From assembly GCA_049517655.1 (NCBI GenBank), contig JBEKRQ010000003.1:124001-188000 (forward strand): a stretch of DNA of 64,000 nt, read 5' to 3'. This document shows, piece by piece, positions 42,857-50,895 of the stretch (the stretch's first letter is position 1; every line of letters begins with the position of its first letter). Under the pieces are notes generated by a model. The model searched no databases, was not told where the DNA came from, and saw only the letters and a program-made list of their open reading frames with translations. The stretch comes from UBA11358 sp049517655. Its GTDB lineage: Bacteria > Verrucomicrobiota > Verrucomicrobiia > Limisphaerales > UBA11358. A program made the translations under genes and the position numbers.

Positions 42857-43204
42857 TTAAACTGTAAATACTTTTGCGGCAAGATTTATCGCTTGATCCA
42901 TCGCGTTGGTCACTTGCGTTGCAACTGAAATAACATGAATCCAATCACTTATTTGTGTCTGGACACTCTGTAGTTTGGCGTTCACCGCAGCGACATTGGC
43001 TTTGAGTATGGTGTACTGAGTCGTGCTGGAATCTAAAGCTCCTTGGTTCAATGTGGTCAAGATATCAGACACAGCTTGAGCTAAACCGTTAATGGCGTCT
43101 TTTGCTTCAATAGTTGAAGCAACCCAATACGCTTGATTTAACAAGTTGTACAACCGTTGAAGCGACTGCTGGTAATTGTTCTGGACAGGAGAAGAGATAA
43201 TCAT
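42857..43204 (-). CDS. Hypothetical helical protein
   Basis: A 115-residue protein rich in Ala, Gln, Thr and Val, predicted as two or three long helices (SLQRLYNLLNQAYWVASTIE, KANVAAVNAKLQSVQTQI). No signal peptide. It begins 12 bases after the stop of the upstream lipoprotein-like gene, with which it probably forms a pair. Confidence 0.65.
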   Translation of the reverse strand: MIISSPVQNNYQQSLQRLYNLLNQAYWVASTIEAKDAINGLAQAVSDILTTLNQGALDSSTTQYTILKANVAAVNAKLQSVQTQISDWIHVISVATQVTNAMDQAINLAAKVFTV

Positions 43205-43215
43205 ATGCGAGTATT

Positions 43216-44262
43216 CTATTTAGAACTTTGCAGAGAGTTATAATATGTGTTGATTCTTTGTGATTCGGTGATGAGTTCGTTGATAAGCGTGTTGATATTG
43301 GTCGTGTTATTTGAAAAGGCTTCTCCTAAGGCTTTATGGGCTGCTGCCAATTTAACCGTGGCCGACTCCATCGATGCAAACGTAGTATCGGCATTTCTCA
43401 TTTCTTGTGTCAAAGCTGCCATTTCCTGAATCTCTGTGCGCTTTTCACCGGGATTCTTATCAAATTGACTCAGGTTGTTTAGAATATACTGGTTGTTGTT
43501 TCGTAAAGTGTCATCGTAATCATTTGCCAACTGTTGCCTGAGAATTTCAAAATCCCTCTGCAAAAGCTGGCAAATGTCCGCAACAGGCTGTTGCATTAGG
43601 GCAATGTTTTTTTCGGCTTCTTTTTGTTGCTTCCAAGTGATCAGCCAGTGTCCCAGTGTATTGACGGCAACCGTAAAAATCTGAAGTTCCTGTGTTGTGG
43701 CCGGTGCCTTATTGAAAAAAGATGCTTTGACAAGAGCCTGATCAACATTGGTCAAAGCTTGTCCAAGCTTTGTTGTATCCTGGTCGAAGTTCGTGAGTGA
43801 ACTATTACCCATAAGGACAGACAAATTGGCCGCATATGATTTTAATCCATTAAGAACGTCAAGCCTGACCTGCAACGCATTCGTATCCATAAAAGGCTTA
43901 ATGGCATCCGGGTTATAACCTGTTTTGATGTCATAATTTAAAACCGTAACGCTTACTTCCTCCTTAAAGTGATTGTCCTCAACCAGCTTGAAGGCCTGTG
44001 TGGTGTTATTTGCTGTTAACGTTACTGCATCTGAAAAATTTTTGATCTGCTTGGCGGCATCAGGACTGGCACACCCCGCAATAGCGGCCATCAACGCAGC
44101 CAGCAACAAGTAATTGATGGATCTACGGTGAAATTTAGAGTCTTCAGTTCTATCCGGCTGTAGCTCGAGGTTGAGCTTCCCGTAACAAAAGTGACCCGGA
44201 CTTAGTTTGCCCAACGGCTCGGGTTGTTCGAGTTGACGAATGAGTCTTTCTCTGTTGGCCAT
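43216..44262 (-). CDS. Lipoprotein-like coiled protein
   Basis: The 348-codon frame has an N-terminal polar stretch of about 48 residues, then a hydrophobic helix ending in a lipobox, LMAAIAGCASPD. An internal start just before RRSINYLLLAALM would make a normal lipoprotein signal; an ATG is not available there, so an alternative codon is possible. The mature part is almost all helix with Asn/Gln-rich coils. Function unknown; it pairs with the next small gene. Confidence 0.65.
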   Translation of the reverse strand: MANRERLIRQLEQPEPLGKLSPGHFCYGKLNLELQPDRTEDSKFHRRSINYLLLAALMAAIAGCASPDAAKQIKNFSDAVTLTANNTTQAFKLVEDNHFKEEVSVTVLNYDIKTGYNPDAIKPFMDTNALQVRLDVLNGLKSYAANLSVLMGNSSLTNFDQDTTKLGQALTNVDQALVKASFFNKAPATTQELQIFTVAVNTLGHWLITWKQQKEAEKNIALMQQPVADICQLLQRDFEILRQQLANDYDDTLRNNNQYILNNLSQFDKNPGEKRTEIQEMAALTQEMRNADTTFASMESATVKLAAAHKALGEAFSNNTTNINTLINELITESQRINTYYNSLQSSK

Positions 44263-44398
44263 AATTTTCCTCTGGATTTTCGAAAATCAGCAGAAATTTC
44301 AGATTATGTCAATATCCGTCTTATTCGCGGCGGGCTTTTATTCATCCAATCACTCGCTTGCCAACGTTTAGTGTTTTGGTCAAACGCAACGCCGCACT

Positions 44399-44435
44399 CA
44401 TTTCAGCGCGATGACCCCGATGGGAACGGTGATTG
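44399..44435. repeat. TTTCAGCGCGATGACCC repeat, copy 2
   Basis: CATTTCAGCGCGATGACCCC then GATGGGAACGGTGATTGA; close to copy 1 at 41318 and copy 3 at 46636. Confidence 0.8.
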
Positions 44436-44525
44436 ACTCAAGGAATCCGCCAGCAATTCCGTTCAACATGCAAAAGCAGATTGCGGTCGCGGCTTGCTTT
44501 GCCTCTTGGCGTTGAAAAGGATTTC

Positions 44526-44560
44526 ACGGAATCTGCCAGCAACCGCGTTCGATTGTAGGA
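44526..44560 (-). pseudogene. DpnI-like 3' end, relic copy 4
   Basis: CTGCCAGCAACCGCGTTCGA resembles CGCCAGCCACCGCGCTCGA of relic 2. It is about 35 bases long and lies 90 bases after the GATGACCC repeat copy 2. Confidence 0.5.
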
Positions 44561-44706
44561 GTCGAGGTCACAAGACTGGTTCCGAAAAGGAAATTTGAGA
44601 CTCGTTTCTTAATCCAACGAACAATATACAATCAGCGAACAAGTAAGAGTCAAAAAACACCGGAAGTTTACTTGACGTCCGGAGTTGAAAGCAGAAAGGT
44701 TCCGTT

Positions 44707-45711
44707 ATGCCTGCGTATTGGATGATTACGGATCGGGCCATCAAAAATGGCCTGCCCACCGACGACCAAGGGCCGTTGAAATATTTTGTAAGCGACAAGG
44801 CGCCGCTCGATAACTTTAAAAACTGGCAGCCCGTTTCCTCCGATGCCTTCACAAAGTTGCTCACCGCTGCCGCCGACCAATTCCCCGCGTTGGACCACGC
44901 CGAAAACGAGAAGCAAAATCACGTCACGTTTTTCGTTCATGGCTACAATGTCGGTTGGGACGATGCCGCCCGCCGTTACCAACAACTCTGTGCTGACCTT
45001 TACAGCGGCCCGGACAGTCTCGGCATTTGCATCAGCTTCGACTGGCCATCGCTCGGCAGCGTGCTCGGTTATTTGCCCGACCGTGACCACGCGCGGGATT
45101 GTGCGAACGACCTGGTTGATGTGCTCGGCCAGCTTTACGACTGGTTGCTGGACAAACAGCAAGCCGCCATGGATGACCCGGCTGATGCGTGCAAAGCCAA
45201 AATATCCGTGATTTCCCACAGCATGGGCAATTATGTCGTCCAGAAAGCCATGGCCGCCGCTTGGACGCGCAAAAACCAGCCACTGCTCGTCAGCCTCATC
45301 AATCAACTCGTCATGATTGCCGCCGACGTGGACAACGACCTCTTTCAACCGGACGCCAGCGACGGCAGCGATGGCAATGCACTGGCGAATCTCACCTATC
45401 GCATCACCGCGCTTTACAGCGGGCGCGACGCGGTGCTGGGTGCTTCCGCCGGCCTGAAACATTTCGGCACACGCCGTTTGGGACGCACCGGGCTGGCCGT
45501 TCGTCCGCCCACCGGCAAGGACAATGTCTGGGACATTGACTGTTCGAGTTTTTTTCCGGACAGCGTGGGCGGCATGGACATCCACAGCGCCTATTTTGGC
45601 CAATATGGGACCCTGCCTTTGATTCGCGATTTATTGCGCGGGCTTGACCGTTCCGTTCTCTACGCACTCGGCGAAACGCAAGGTCACGCCTGGCCACCGG
45701 CTCCTAAATAA
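44707..45711 (+). CDS. Alpha/beta hydrolase (DUF900-type)
   Basis: A 334-residue protein with a lipase-like fold. HVTFFVHGYNVGWDDAARRY is the oxyanion segment, and SVISHSMGNYVVQKAM carries the nucleophile serine (GHSMG variant SHSMGN). DVDNDLF and GGMDIHSAYF are candidate Asp and His positions. There is no signal peptide. Relatives annotated DUF900 are uncharacterised; esterase or peptidase activity is plausible. The next gene starts 18 bases later, probably in the same operon. Confidence 0.8.
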   Translation: MPAYWMITDRAIKNGLPTDDQGPLKYFVSDKAPLDNFKNWQPVSSDAFTKLLTAAADQFPALDHAENEKQNHVTFFVHGYNVGWDDAARRYQQLCADLYSGPDSLGICISFDWPSLGSVLGYLPDRDHARDCANDLVDVLGQLYDWLLDKQQAAMDDPADACKAKISVISHSMGNYVVQKAMAAAWTRKNQPLLVSLINQLVMIAADVDNDLFQPDASDGSDGNALANLTYRITALYSGRDAVLGASAGLKHFGTRRLGRTGLAVRPPTGKDNVWDIDCSSFFPDSVGGMDIHSAYFGQYGTLPLIRDLLRGLDRSVLYALGETQGHAWPPAPK

Positions 45712-45728
45712 TCACAAAACAATGACAT

Positions 45729-46565
45729 ATGAGCATTACCATTAAGAGCAAAACCGTGGACATCAAAATAGAAATTAACGGCAATGAAGCGGACGGTCAT
45801 GTGATCCCATTAGATGTGCAACATGAAGAATCCGAAAAGATCATGCGGATGCATTACTCGCTAATGGGTGAAACAATACCAATGTTGTCTCCGCTGTTCG
45901 GTGAATTCTCAACTGATGAAAAAACTGATGAAAAGATGGCAACATACCGTTACGACTGGTCGGTCGGCCTCACATTGATAGACCCTTGTTATTTGTGGAA
46001 CTGGATGAAAACCATACGGGAGAAACGCGCCATGGCAGTTCAATTGTTAATTGACTGCGGCGATAGCGGATACAGCTTTACAGAACTTTCCGCAGTCTTG
46101 CTTACATTGCAACCCTCTCTCGAAGGCTCGTCATTATATGATAAGTATGCAGATAAAATTGGGGATAGCCTGTCAAAGTTGTCAGAGATCACCCAACCGT
46201 TTAATCAGACGGCTGCAGGTGTCTTCAGGCTTACCGCAGCGATGTCTAATTTAATTAGTTCCGGTGAAAAGAATGACAAAAAATGGTTCATTTACAGGTT
46301 TCTTGATGAAAGAAAGAAATGCTGTGCCATAGAATGGAACATCAATCGGAACGTATTCGAGAATTACGGACCGCTTTTGCGGGGTTCCCTAATCCTAAAC
46401 TTTCACGGAACCAAAAATGCAGGCAGTAATGGTTCAATAGAAATGCTTCTTCGGCCTCGACTTGGGTTTGCCAAGTACGAGATTGCTTATTTGCCGCCGG
46501 AAAACGAATTGGAGAAGAAAGATCCGGTTGCTTTATCTATAAAACCAACCGAAAAAAAGCGCTGA
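45729..46565 (+). CDS. Hypothetical protein
   Basis: A 278-residue protein I cannot place. It starts with a beta-rich segment (SITIKSKTVDIKIEINGNEA) and has a helical centre and a Lys-rich tail. No signal peptide or membrane helix. Base composition is more AT-rich than housekeeping genes nearby. It appears to be co-transcribed with the DUF900-type hydrolase and may act with it. Confidence 0.65.
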   Translation: MSITIKSKTVDIKIEINGNEADGHVIPLDVQHEESEKIMRMHYSLMGETIPMLSPLFGEFSTDEKTDEKMATYRYDWSVGLTLIDPCYLWNWMKTIREKRAMAVQLLIDCGDSGYSFTELSAVLLTLQPSLEGSSLYDKYADKIGDSLSKLSEITQPFNQTAAGVFRLTAAMSNLISSGEKNDKKWFIYRFLDERKKCCAIEWNINRNVFENYGPLLRGSLILNFHGTKNAGSNGSIEMLLRPRLGFAKYEIAYLPPENELEKKDPVALSIKPTEKKR

Positions 46566-46635
46566 AATGTAAAATGGGTGGATGCTTAAAACATTCACTT
46601 CAGCCCGACTCGTCGCGGCTAAACGGAGTGAAGAT

Positions 46636-46662
46636 GGATGACCCAGATGGGAACGGTGACGG
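46636..46662. repeat. GATGACCC repeat, copy 3
   Basis: TGGATGACCCAGATGGGAAC then GGTGACG. It is followed at once by DpnI relic copy 5. Confidence 0.7.
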
Positions 46663-46673
46663 TGCCGCGCAAC

Positions 46674-46697
46674 CTCACGGCAGACGCCAGTGACCGC
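46674..46697 (-). pseudogene. DpnI-like 3' end, relic copy 5
   Basis: CTCACGGCAGACGCCAGTGA then CCGC equals the last bases of the DpnI-like gene (ATCACGGCAGACGCCAGATG). Very short; significance rests on the other copies. Confidence 0.45.
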
Positions 46698-46835
46698 AAA
46701 GTGGTTGAAGGTTGAGATGCGCGATTGCTGGCCCTTGAATTGATATTCATTTGTGTCAATATCAAGAACTGACCCGTTTTTTTGGCGATTGGTGTCGCGG
46801 GCAGAGCAACCATCAACGAATGAAAGATCCGGTTT

Positions 46836-47495
46836 ATGAAAACTGACCTGGAATTGAAGAAGGACATATTAGCTGAACTCGCATACGAGCCAAGCATCAA
46901 CGCCGCAGACATCGGTGTCTTGGTGAAGCAAGGGGGTGTATTGCTCAATGGCTCGGTAAGCAGTTATGCTGCGAAAGAGGCGGCGGCGCACGCGGCCAAA
47001 CGGGTTGCCGGGGTGAAGGGTGTGGCGGATGAAATTGCCGTTCATCTGCCTGCTTCCTCCCGCCGTACCGACGACGAGATTGCTGCTGCCGCAACCAAAT
47101 CGATAGACTGGACTATCACGGTTCCGGCCGGTGCCGTCACGGTAATGGTCCGCGATGGCTGGCTTACTTTGAAGGGCGTTGTCGAGTGGGCGCACCAGAA
47201 GTACGCCGCTGAAGAAGCGGTGCAGCGTTTGACGGGGGTTAAAGGGATAAACAATTTAATCATAATCAGACCGAAGCAACCGACCCCCTCGAACGTAAAC
47301 ACGGCAATTAAGGCAGCCTTTGAGCGGCACGCACTGCTCGACGCCGGGAAGATCACGGTGGAGACTTCCGGAAGTAAGGTGGTGCTCCGCGGCACTCTTG
47401 GCAGTTGTTTGGAGCGTGAGGAAGCTGAGCGCGCTGCCCGGTCTGCACCCGGCGTGTCCGAAGTCGAGAATAACATTATTATTCATATGTGGTGA
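46836..47495 (+). CDS. Three-BON-domain protein
   Basis: A 219-residue protein made of three BON domains (about 3-70, 76-145 and 150-219), each with the G...L.G.V....E...A...A..V.GV pattern (for example VLLNGSVSSYAAKEAAAHAA). No signal peptide is seen, so it is probably cytoplasmic. BON proteins bind phospholipids or help stress survival. Its stop codon directly abuts the stop of the convergent DpnI-like gene, with no base between. Confidence 0.88.
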   Translation: MKTDLELKKDILAELAYEPSINAADIGVLVKQGGVLLNGSVSSYAAKEAAAHAAKRVAGVKGVADEIAVHLPASSRRTDDEIAAAATKSIDWTITVPAGAVTVMVRDGWLTLKGVVEWAHQKYAAEEAVQRLTGVKGINNLIIIRPKQPTPSNVNTAIKAAFERHALLDAGKITVETSGSKVVLRGTLGSCLEREEAERAARSAPGVSEVENNIIIHMW

Positions 47496-48263
47496 TCACG
47501 GCAGACGCCAGATGCCGTGTTCGACGTGAAGCAATAATCCGGCGTCGCGCAAGACTTGGAGTTGTTGGCGAATCTTATCTTTGACGTGCCGATTGTCGGG
47601 ATGAAGTTTTTCCAACTCGTGGGTGAAGACGTAAACATTTTCGTTGGTGAATTCCGTTTTTCCCAAGCGACGGACGATATTCAAAACGTCCAGCGTCCAG
47701 CCGCGTTCTTTGGCTTTGATTTCGCCAAGTGGTTTGACGCGTCGGAATTTCTCGCGGACTTCATTCTCCGGCGTAACTCGACTTTCCGTGACCACAGCAA
47801 TTCGTGCGTCAACTGGAATCCGATTCAAAGCAAAGTTGCATCCAATCCAACCAGCGCGTCTTGCTGTTGGCGAAAGCGGTTTTCGTTTGATGATGGCTGA
47901 CGGCGGAAAAGCAAAATATGGAACAAGTAACAAATTTCTAACTCTCCAAGTTGCCAAGTCGTAGTGTAGAAAATAGAAGTTCGGAGTTCGGTCGTTTTTA
48001 ATTGCTTCCATCATTGCGCCATAAGCGCCATCCGTGATGGAACTGCCGATTCGTGTCTTTTGGCTTTTTAGCTGATACCAAAATCCGCAATTCGGGCAGC
48101 GATAGTCATTGGCTTTCGTGTTCGGTTTGAGCCAATCCAATTTTGGTGAAGAACAATTTGGACAATAAAAATTATCAGCGCCCCAAGCTTCTGTGACATT
48201 TCCAGCCTTTTGCGAACCGCTTTTGTAAGTGGCTGCAAGTTCGCCAGACATGGAAAGCTTCAC
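47496..48263 (-). CDS. DpnI-family restriction endonuclease
   Basis: A 255-residue protein clearly homologous to DpnI from end to end: ELAATYKSGSQKAGNVTEAW, zinc-ribbon cysteines in YCPNC and RCPNCG, SSITDGAYGAMM, PLSPTARRAGWIGCN, and a C-terminal winged helix ending RDAGLLLHVEHGIWRL. In DpnI the catalytic residues sit in D..C..C....ELK. Here Asp is kept but the Glu is Gln (YQLKSQK). DpnI cuts methylated GATC; specificity here is open. A methyltransferase gene lies 31 bases upstream. Confidence 0.92.
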   Translation of the reverse strand: MKLSMSGELAATYKSGSQKAGNVTEAWGADNFYCPNCSSPKLDWLKPNTKANDYRCPNCGFWYQLKSQKTRIGSSITDGAYGAMMEAIKNDRTPNFYFLHYDLATWRVRNLLLVPYFAFPPSAIIKRKPLSPTARRAGWIGCNFALNRIPVDARIAVVTESRVTPENEVREKFRRVKPLGEIKAKERGWTLDVLNIVRRLGKTEFTNENVYVFTHELEKLHPDNRHVKDKIRQQLQVLRDAGLLLHVEHGIWRLP

Positions 48264-48294
48264 GCGCTGATTAGATCAACGCGGCTGCAAAGAC

Positions 48295-49722
48295 TCAACT
48301 CGATTTCACGCGAAAGATTTCTGTTTCGCAGCGGACGACGTGCGTTGTTTCCCGTTTCTTACCAGTCGGTGTTTTAGCCCATGCCTCCTGCAAACCTACG
48401 TCAACAGTCGTGTGAACGACCGCGCCGCGCTCGACCTCGGCGCATGAAAGAAACACGAACTTGCATTCGTGAAAGATGCGCTCGGTCGGCACTTGCGGTT
48501 TGTCGTCCATCGAGCGCGATCCATTGATCGAATCGGAAAACAGATCAAGATCATTTTGAGAAAAAACTGAAACTTCAATTCTTACTTGGAAATTCCGCAA
48601 CCAAATCAAAACGATTTCCCGTTCGGCGCGTTTGGCCGTCAGCGTGAGGTAGGCGAAGTTCAATTCAATTCCGACGCAGCCGCGTTTGATGTGGAGCGCG
48701 GCGATGGCGGTTGTTCCGCCGCCGAGAAACGGGTCGAGAACCAAATCGCCTTCGTTGGTCGAGGCCAACAGGCAGCGTTCAACCAGCGCAATCGGTTTCT
48801 GAGTAGGGTGCTTGCCGAAAGCTTTCTCGCCGTTGGACGGAGAAGGAAGCGTCCAGACGGACGAGAAAGAGGAGTCAGGAGTATGGAGTAAGGAGGAAGT
48901 GTCAGATTCTTGCTCCCTGCTCCTTGCTCCTTCATCCTTCGTCGCGCTGGCGACGTCTCTCCACACGGTTTTCATCTGTTTGCCGGTGACTTTCCGCATT
49001 TCCTGATAGTTAAATACGTGTTTACTTTTTTCATTTTTGGCCGCCCACAGAACGGTTTCAGTTGAGTGCGTGAAATAGCGGCAGCTCAAGTTCGGCGGCG
49101 GATTGGGTTTTTCCCAGGCGATGTCGTTGAGGATTTTGTAGCCGAGTTGTTGCAGGGCATAGCCGATGGAGAAAATGACGTGATGCGTGCCGCTCACCCA
49201 AATCGTTCCGTTGGGTTTGAGCACGCGCTGACAGCGTCGCAGCCATTCGAGATTGAATTCGTGGTTCAGTTCCGGTCCACGCGATTTATCCCAGTCGCCT
49301 TTATCGACCTTCACCATTTTGCCGGCGTGACAGGTGATGCCGCCGTTGGACAAGAAATACGGCGGGTCGGCAAAGATGGCGTCGAACCGGCCATCGGGAT
49401 ATTTGGTGGCGATGGCGTCGAGGAGTTCGAGACAATTACCGTGGTAAAGCCAGAGGCCGCGCGCGGAATCAGAGTAAACAAGGCGCGGCAGGCCAGAAGC
49501 CGGAGGTCGGAGATCGGACTTCTGACTTCCGATTTCTGACATCTGAACAATTGAGCCGTCTTCGCGAAGTTTGAAATGCGCGGAGGTCAGAGGTCGGAAG
49601 GCGGATGCCGGATGCCGGAGGTCAGAGGTCTGACTTCTGTCTTCTGTCTTCCGGCTACCGGGTTTCGGCGGCTTGGATTTGTAGAACGAGCGGCGTTTGG
49701 TTGGTTTCGACTTTTTCGGCAC
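48295..49722 (-). CDS. DNA adenine methyltransferase (DpnA/MboII-like)
   Basis: A 475-residue beta-class N6-adenine or N4-cytosine methyltransferase. Motif IV is FADPPYFLSNGGITC, motif I DPFLGGGTTAIAA. KPNPPPNLSCRYFTHSTETV matches the DpnA/M.MboII type. The N-terminal 80 residues and an internal stretch (TKDEGARSREQESDTSSLLH) are repeat-derived insertions. The C-terminal 90 residues are not part of the core fold. It partners the DpnI-like nuclease and gives the pair a restriction-modification look. Confidence 0.9.
   Translation of the reverse strand: MPKKSKPTKRRSFYKSKPPKPGSRKTEDRSQTSDLRHPASAFRPLTSAHFKLREDGSIVQMSEIGSQKSDLRPPASGLPRLVYSDSARGLWLYHGNCLELLDAIATKYPDGRFDAIFADPPYFLSNGGITCHAGKMVKVDKGDWDKSRGPELNHEFNLEWLRRCQRVLKPNGTIWVSGTHHVIFSIGYALQQLGYKILNDIAWEKPNPPPNLSCRYFTHSTETVLWAAKNEKSKHVFNYQEMRKVTGKQMKTVWRDVASATKDEGARSREQESDTSSLLHTPDSSFSSVWTLPSPSNGEKAFGKHPTQKPIALVERCLLASTNEGDLVLDPFLGGGTTAIAALHIKRGCVGIELNFAYLTLTAKRAEREIVLIWLRNFQVRIEVSVFSQNDLDLFSDSINGSRSMDDKPQVPTERIFHECKFVFLSCAEVERGAVVHTTVDVGLQEAWAKTPTGKKRETTHVVRCETEIFRVKSS
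48860..48950. repeat. GGAGTATGGAGTAAGGAGG words inside the methyltransferase gene
   Basis: AGGAGTCAGGAGTATGGAGT and AAGGAGGAAG are followed by CTTGCTCCCTGCTCCTTGCT. The arms are purine- and pyrimidine-rich inverses. In frame with the gene. Confidence 0.75.
49490..49650. repeat. TCGGAGATCGGACTTCTGAC words inside the methyltransferase gene
   Basis: Repeated GGAGGTC, GGAGATC, CTTCTGACTTC and CTTCTGTCTTC words encode the low-complexity N-terminus (RKTEDRSQTSDLRHPASAFR). Without them the protein would begin near LVYSDSARGLWLYHGNC. Confidence 0.75.
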
Positions 49723-49859
49723 GCCCAGATCAATTGATCAGATCACACTTTGAGATCAAGGCATTTTCAGAGCACTTGAATGGAGTACGGAATGGCACAC
49801 CGGGATCAACTCCGATAAATCGCGAGCGGGTTGATCAGAAGAGCGGATCGGATCAAGGG

Positions 49860-49978
49860 AATTCCTGCCGCAAAAAGGCACAAAAGTCTCAAAGAATTTC
49901 TTTTGCGCATTTTGCGACTTTTGGCGGCAAAGATTTTTATCCTTTGTGTTCTTTGCGTTCTTTGTGGTTAAGCCGCAT
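49860..49978. repeat. CACAAAG-word dyad repeat
   Basis: CCGCAAAAAGGCACAAAAGT is followed by GCATTTTGCGACTTTTGGCGG, and TTTGTGTTCTTTGCGTTCTT closes the block before the ferritin gene's 3' end. No gene lies at 49723-49994. Confidence 0.7.
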
Positions 49979-49994
49979 CCGTGTCCAAGAACTT

Positions 49995-50513
49995 TTATTT
50001 TTCTCCCTTGTCGCCGGTAAGATACCGTTCGATGTGGCGGTCGAGGTCGGAAAGGGCTCCGGCACAAGTCGCGGCCTGCACGCGCTCCACCATTTCAAAG
50101 CACCAAGCCTCTTCCTCCACCTGTTCATTGATGAACCACTGCATGAGAACCTGCGCCGGGTAATCCCTGGCGCCAAGGGCGGCTTCGTAAACCGAATTGA
50201 TGCCTTGTGTGTTGGACTGTTCCATGGCTTGTGCGTGACTGGCCACTTCGAGGAGCGACTTGAAATCGTACTTGGGCGCGGCGATGGCAGTTGTCTTCGG
50301 CATTGCATCGCGGTCAATAATGTGGGCGCTGATTTTCTCCGCGTGAACGTGTTCTTCGGCAGCCTGTTTGGCGAAATAACCCGCAAAGCCAGTCAAGTTC
50401 TGGGCCTCACACCAGATGGACAAGGCACGATAACTGTGGGCGGCACTGAGTTCCTGATTAAACTGGCGGTTGAGTTCGGTTAGCACTTTGGCGGGGATTT
50501 TAGAGGGATGCAT
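49995..50513 (-). CDS. Ferritin (non-haem)
   Basis: A 172-residue ferritin starting MHPSKIPAKVLTELN; an upstream in-frame ATG is not supported. Ferroxidase residues are visible in NQELSAAHSYRALS, AAEEHVHAEKI and NEQVEEEAWCFE. It forms the iron-storage cage that oxidises Fe(II) and stores Fe(III) in the cytoplasm. Confidence 0.94.
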   Translation of the reverse strand: MHPSKIPAKVLTELNRQFNQELSAAHSYRALSIWCEAQNLTGFAGYFAKQAAEEHVHAEKISAHIIDRDAMPKTTAIAAPKYDFKSLLEVASHAQAMEQSNTQGINSVYEAALGARDYPAQVLMQWFINEQVEEEAWCFEMVERVQAATCAGALSDLDRHIERYLTGDKGEK

Positions 50514-50895
50514 AGTTATTCTTTTGTTGGTTTCCTTATGCACCAGATTGGTGCCAATAGCAAGCATGCACTTGCCGAAGAACATGCCCGCTTCGCTGAT
50601 GATTTTCACACAACTGCCTTCGCGCGAGTGGCGCTACGGCGCGTCAAGAAGACGCAAAGACGCAGATGTTTGAATCGCGCGAAGGCCGCGACGGTTGCGA
50701 AGGATTTTGAAGAATTATTTCCCCTTCGTGTGCTTCGTGTTCTTCGCGCGAAACTTTTCGCGTTTATCTGTGCTATCTGTGGCTAAAAGTGCCTTCGTGT
50801 CTTGGACTCGCTCGCGCCCGCTCGCTCGGCCCTCACGGGCTTTCGGCTTTGCCAAACTCCTCTCATCGCTTCCCAAGCGATTCGAGTGTGGTTAT
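50514..50895. repeat. GCGCGAAGGCCGCGA repeat block
   Basis: The core TCGCGCGAAGGCCGCGACGG at 50677 is shared with 52485. CTTCGTGTGCTTCGTGTTCT and TCTGTGCTATCTGTGGC words follow. The stretch between ferritin and the first deacetylase has no supported gene. Confidence 0.7.

Larger units (their letters stand above)
44263..44706. other. Gap with two accessory-region repeats
   Basis: About 440 bases. It holds the GATGACCC repeat copy 2 at 44399 and DpnI relic copy 4 at 44526. No gene is supported; the promoter of the following hydrolase should lie here. Confidence 0.6.

Noticed and set aside
41125..47495. Integron with attC sites
   Set aside because: The recurrent pieces are the ends of a protein gene, without the attC core or folded structure, and no IntI gene is present.
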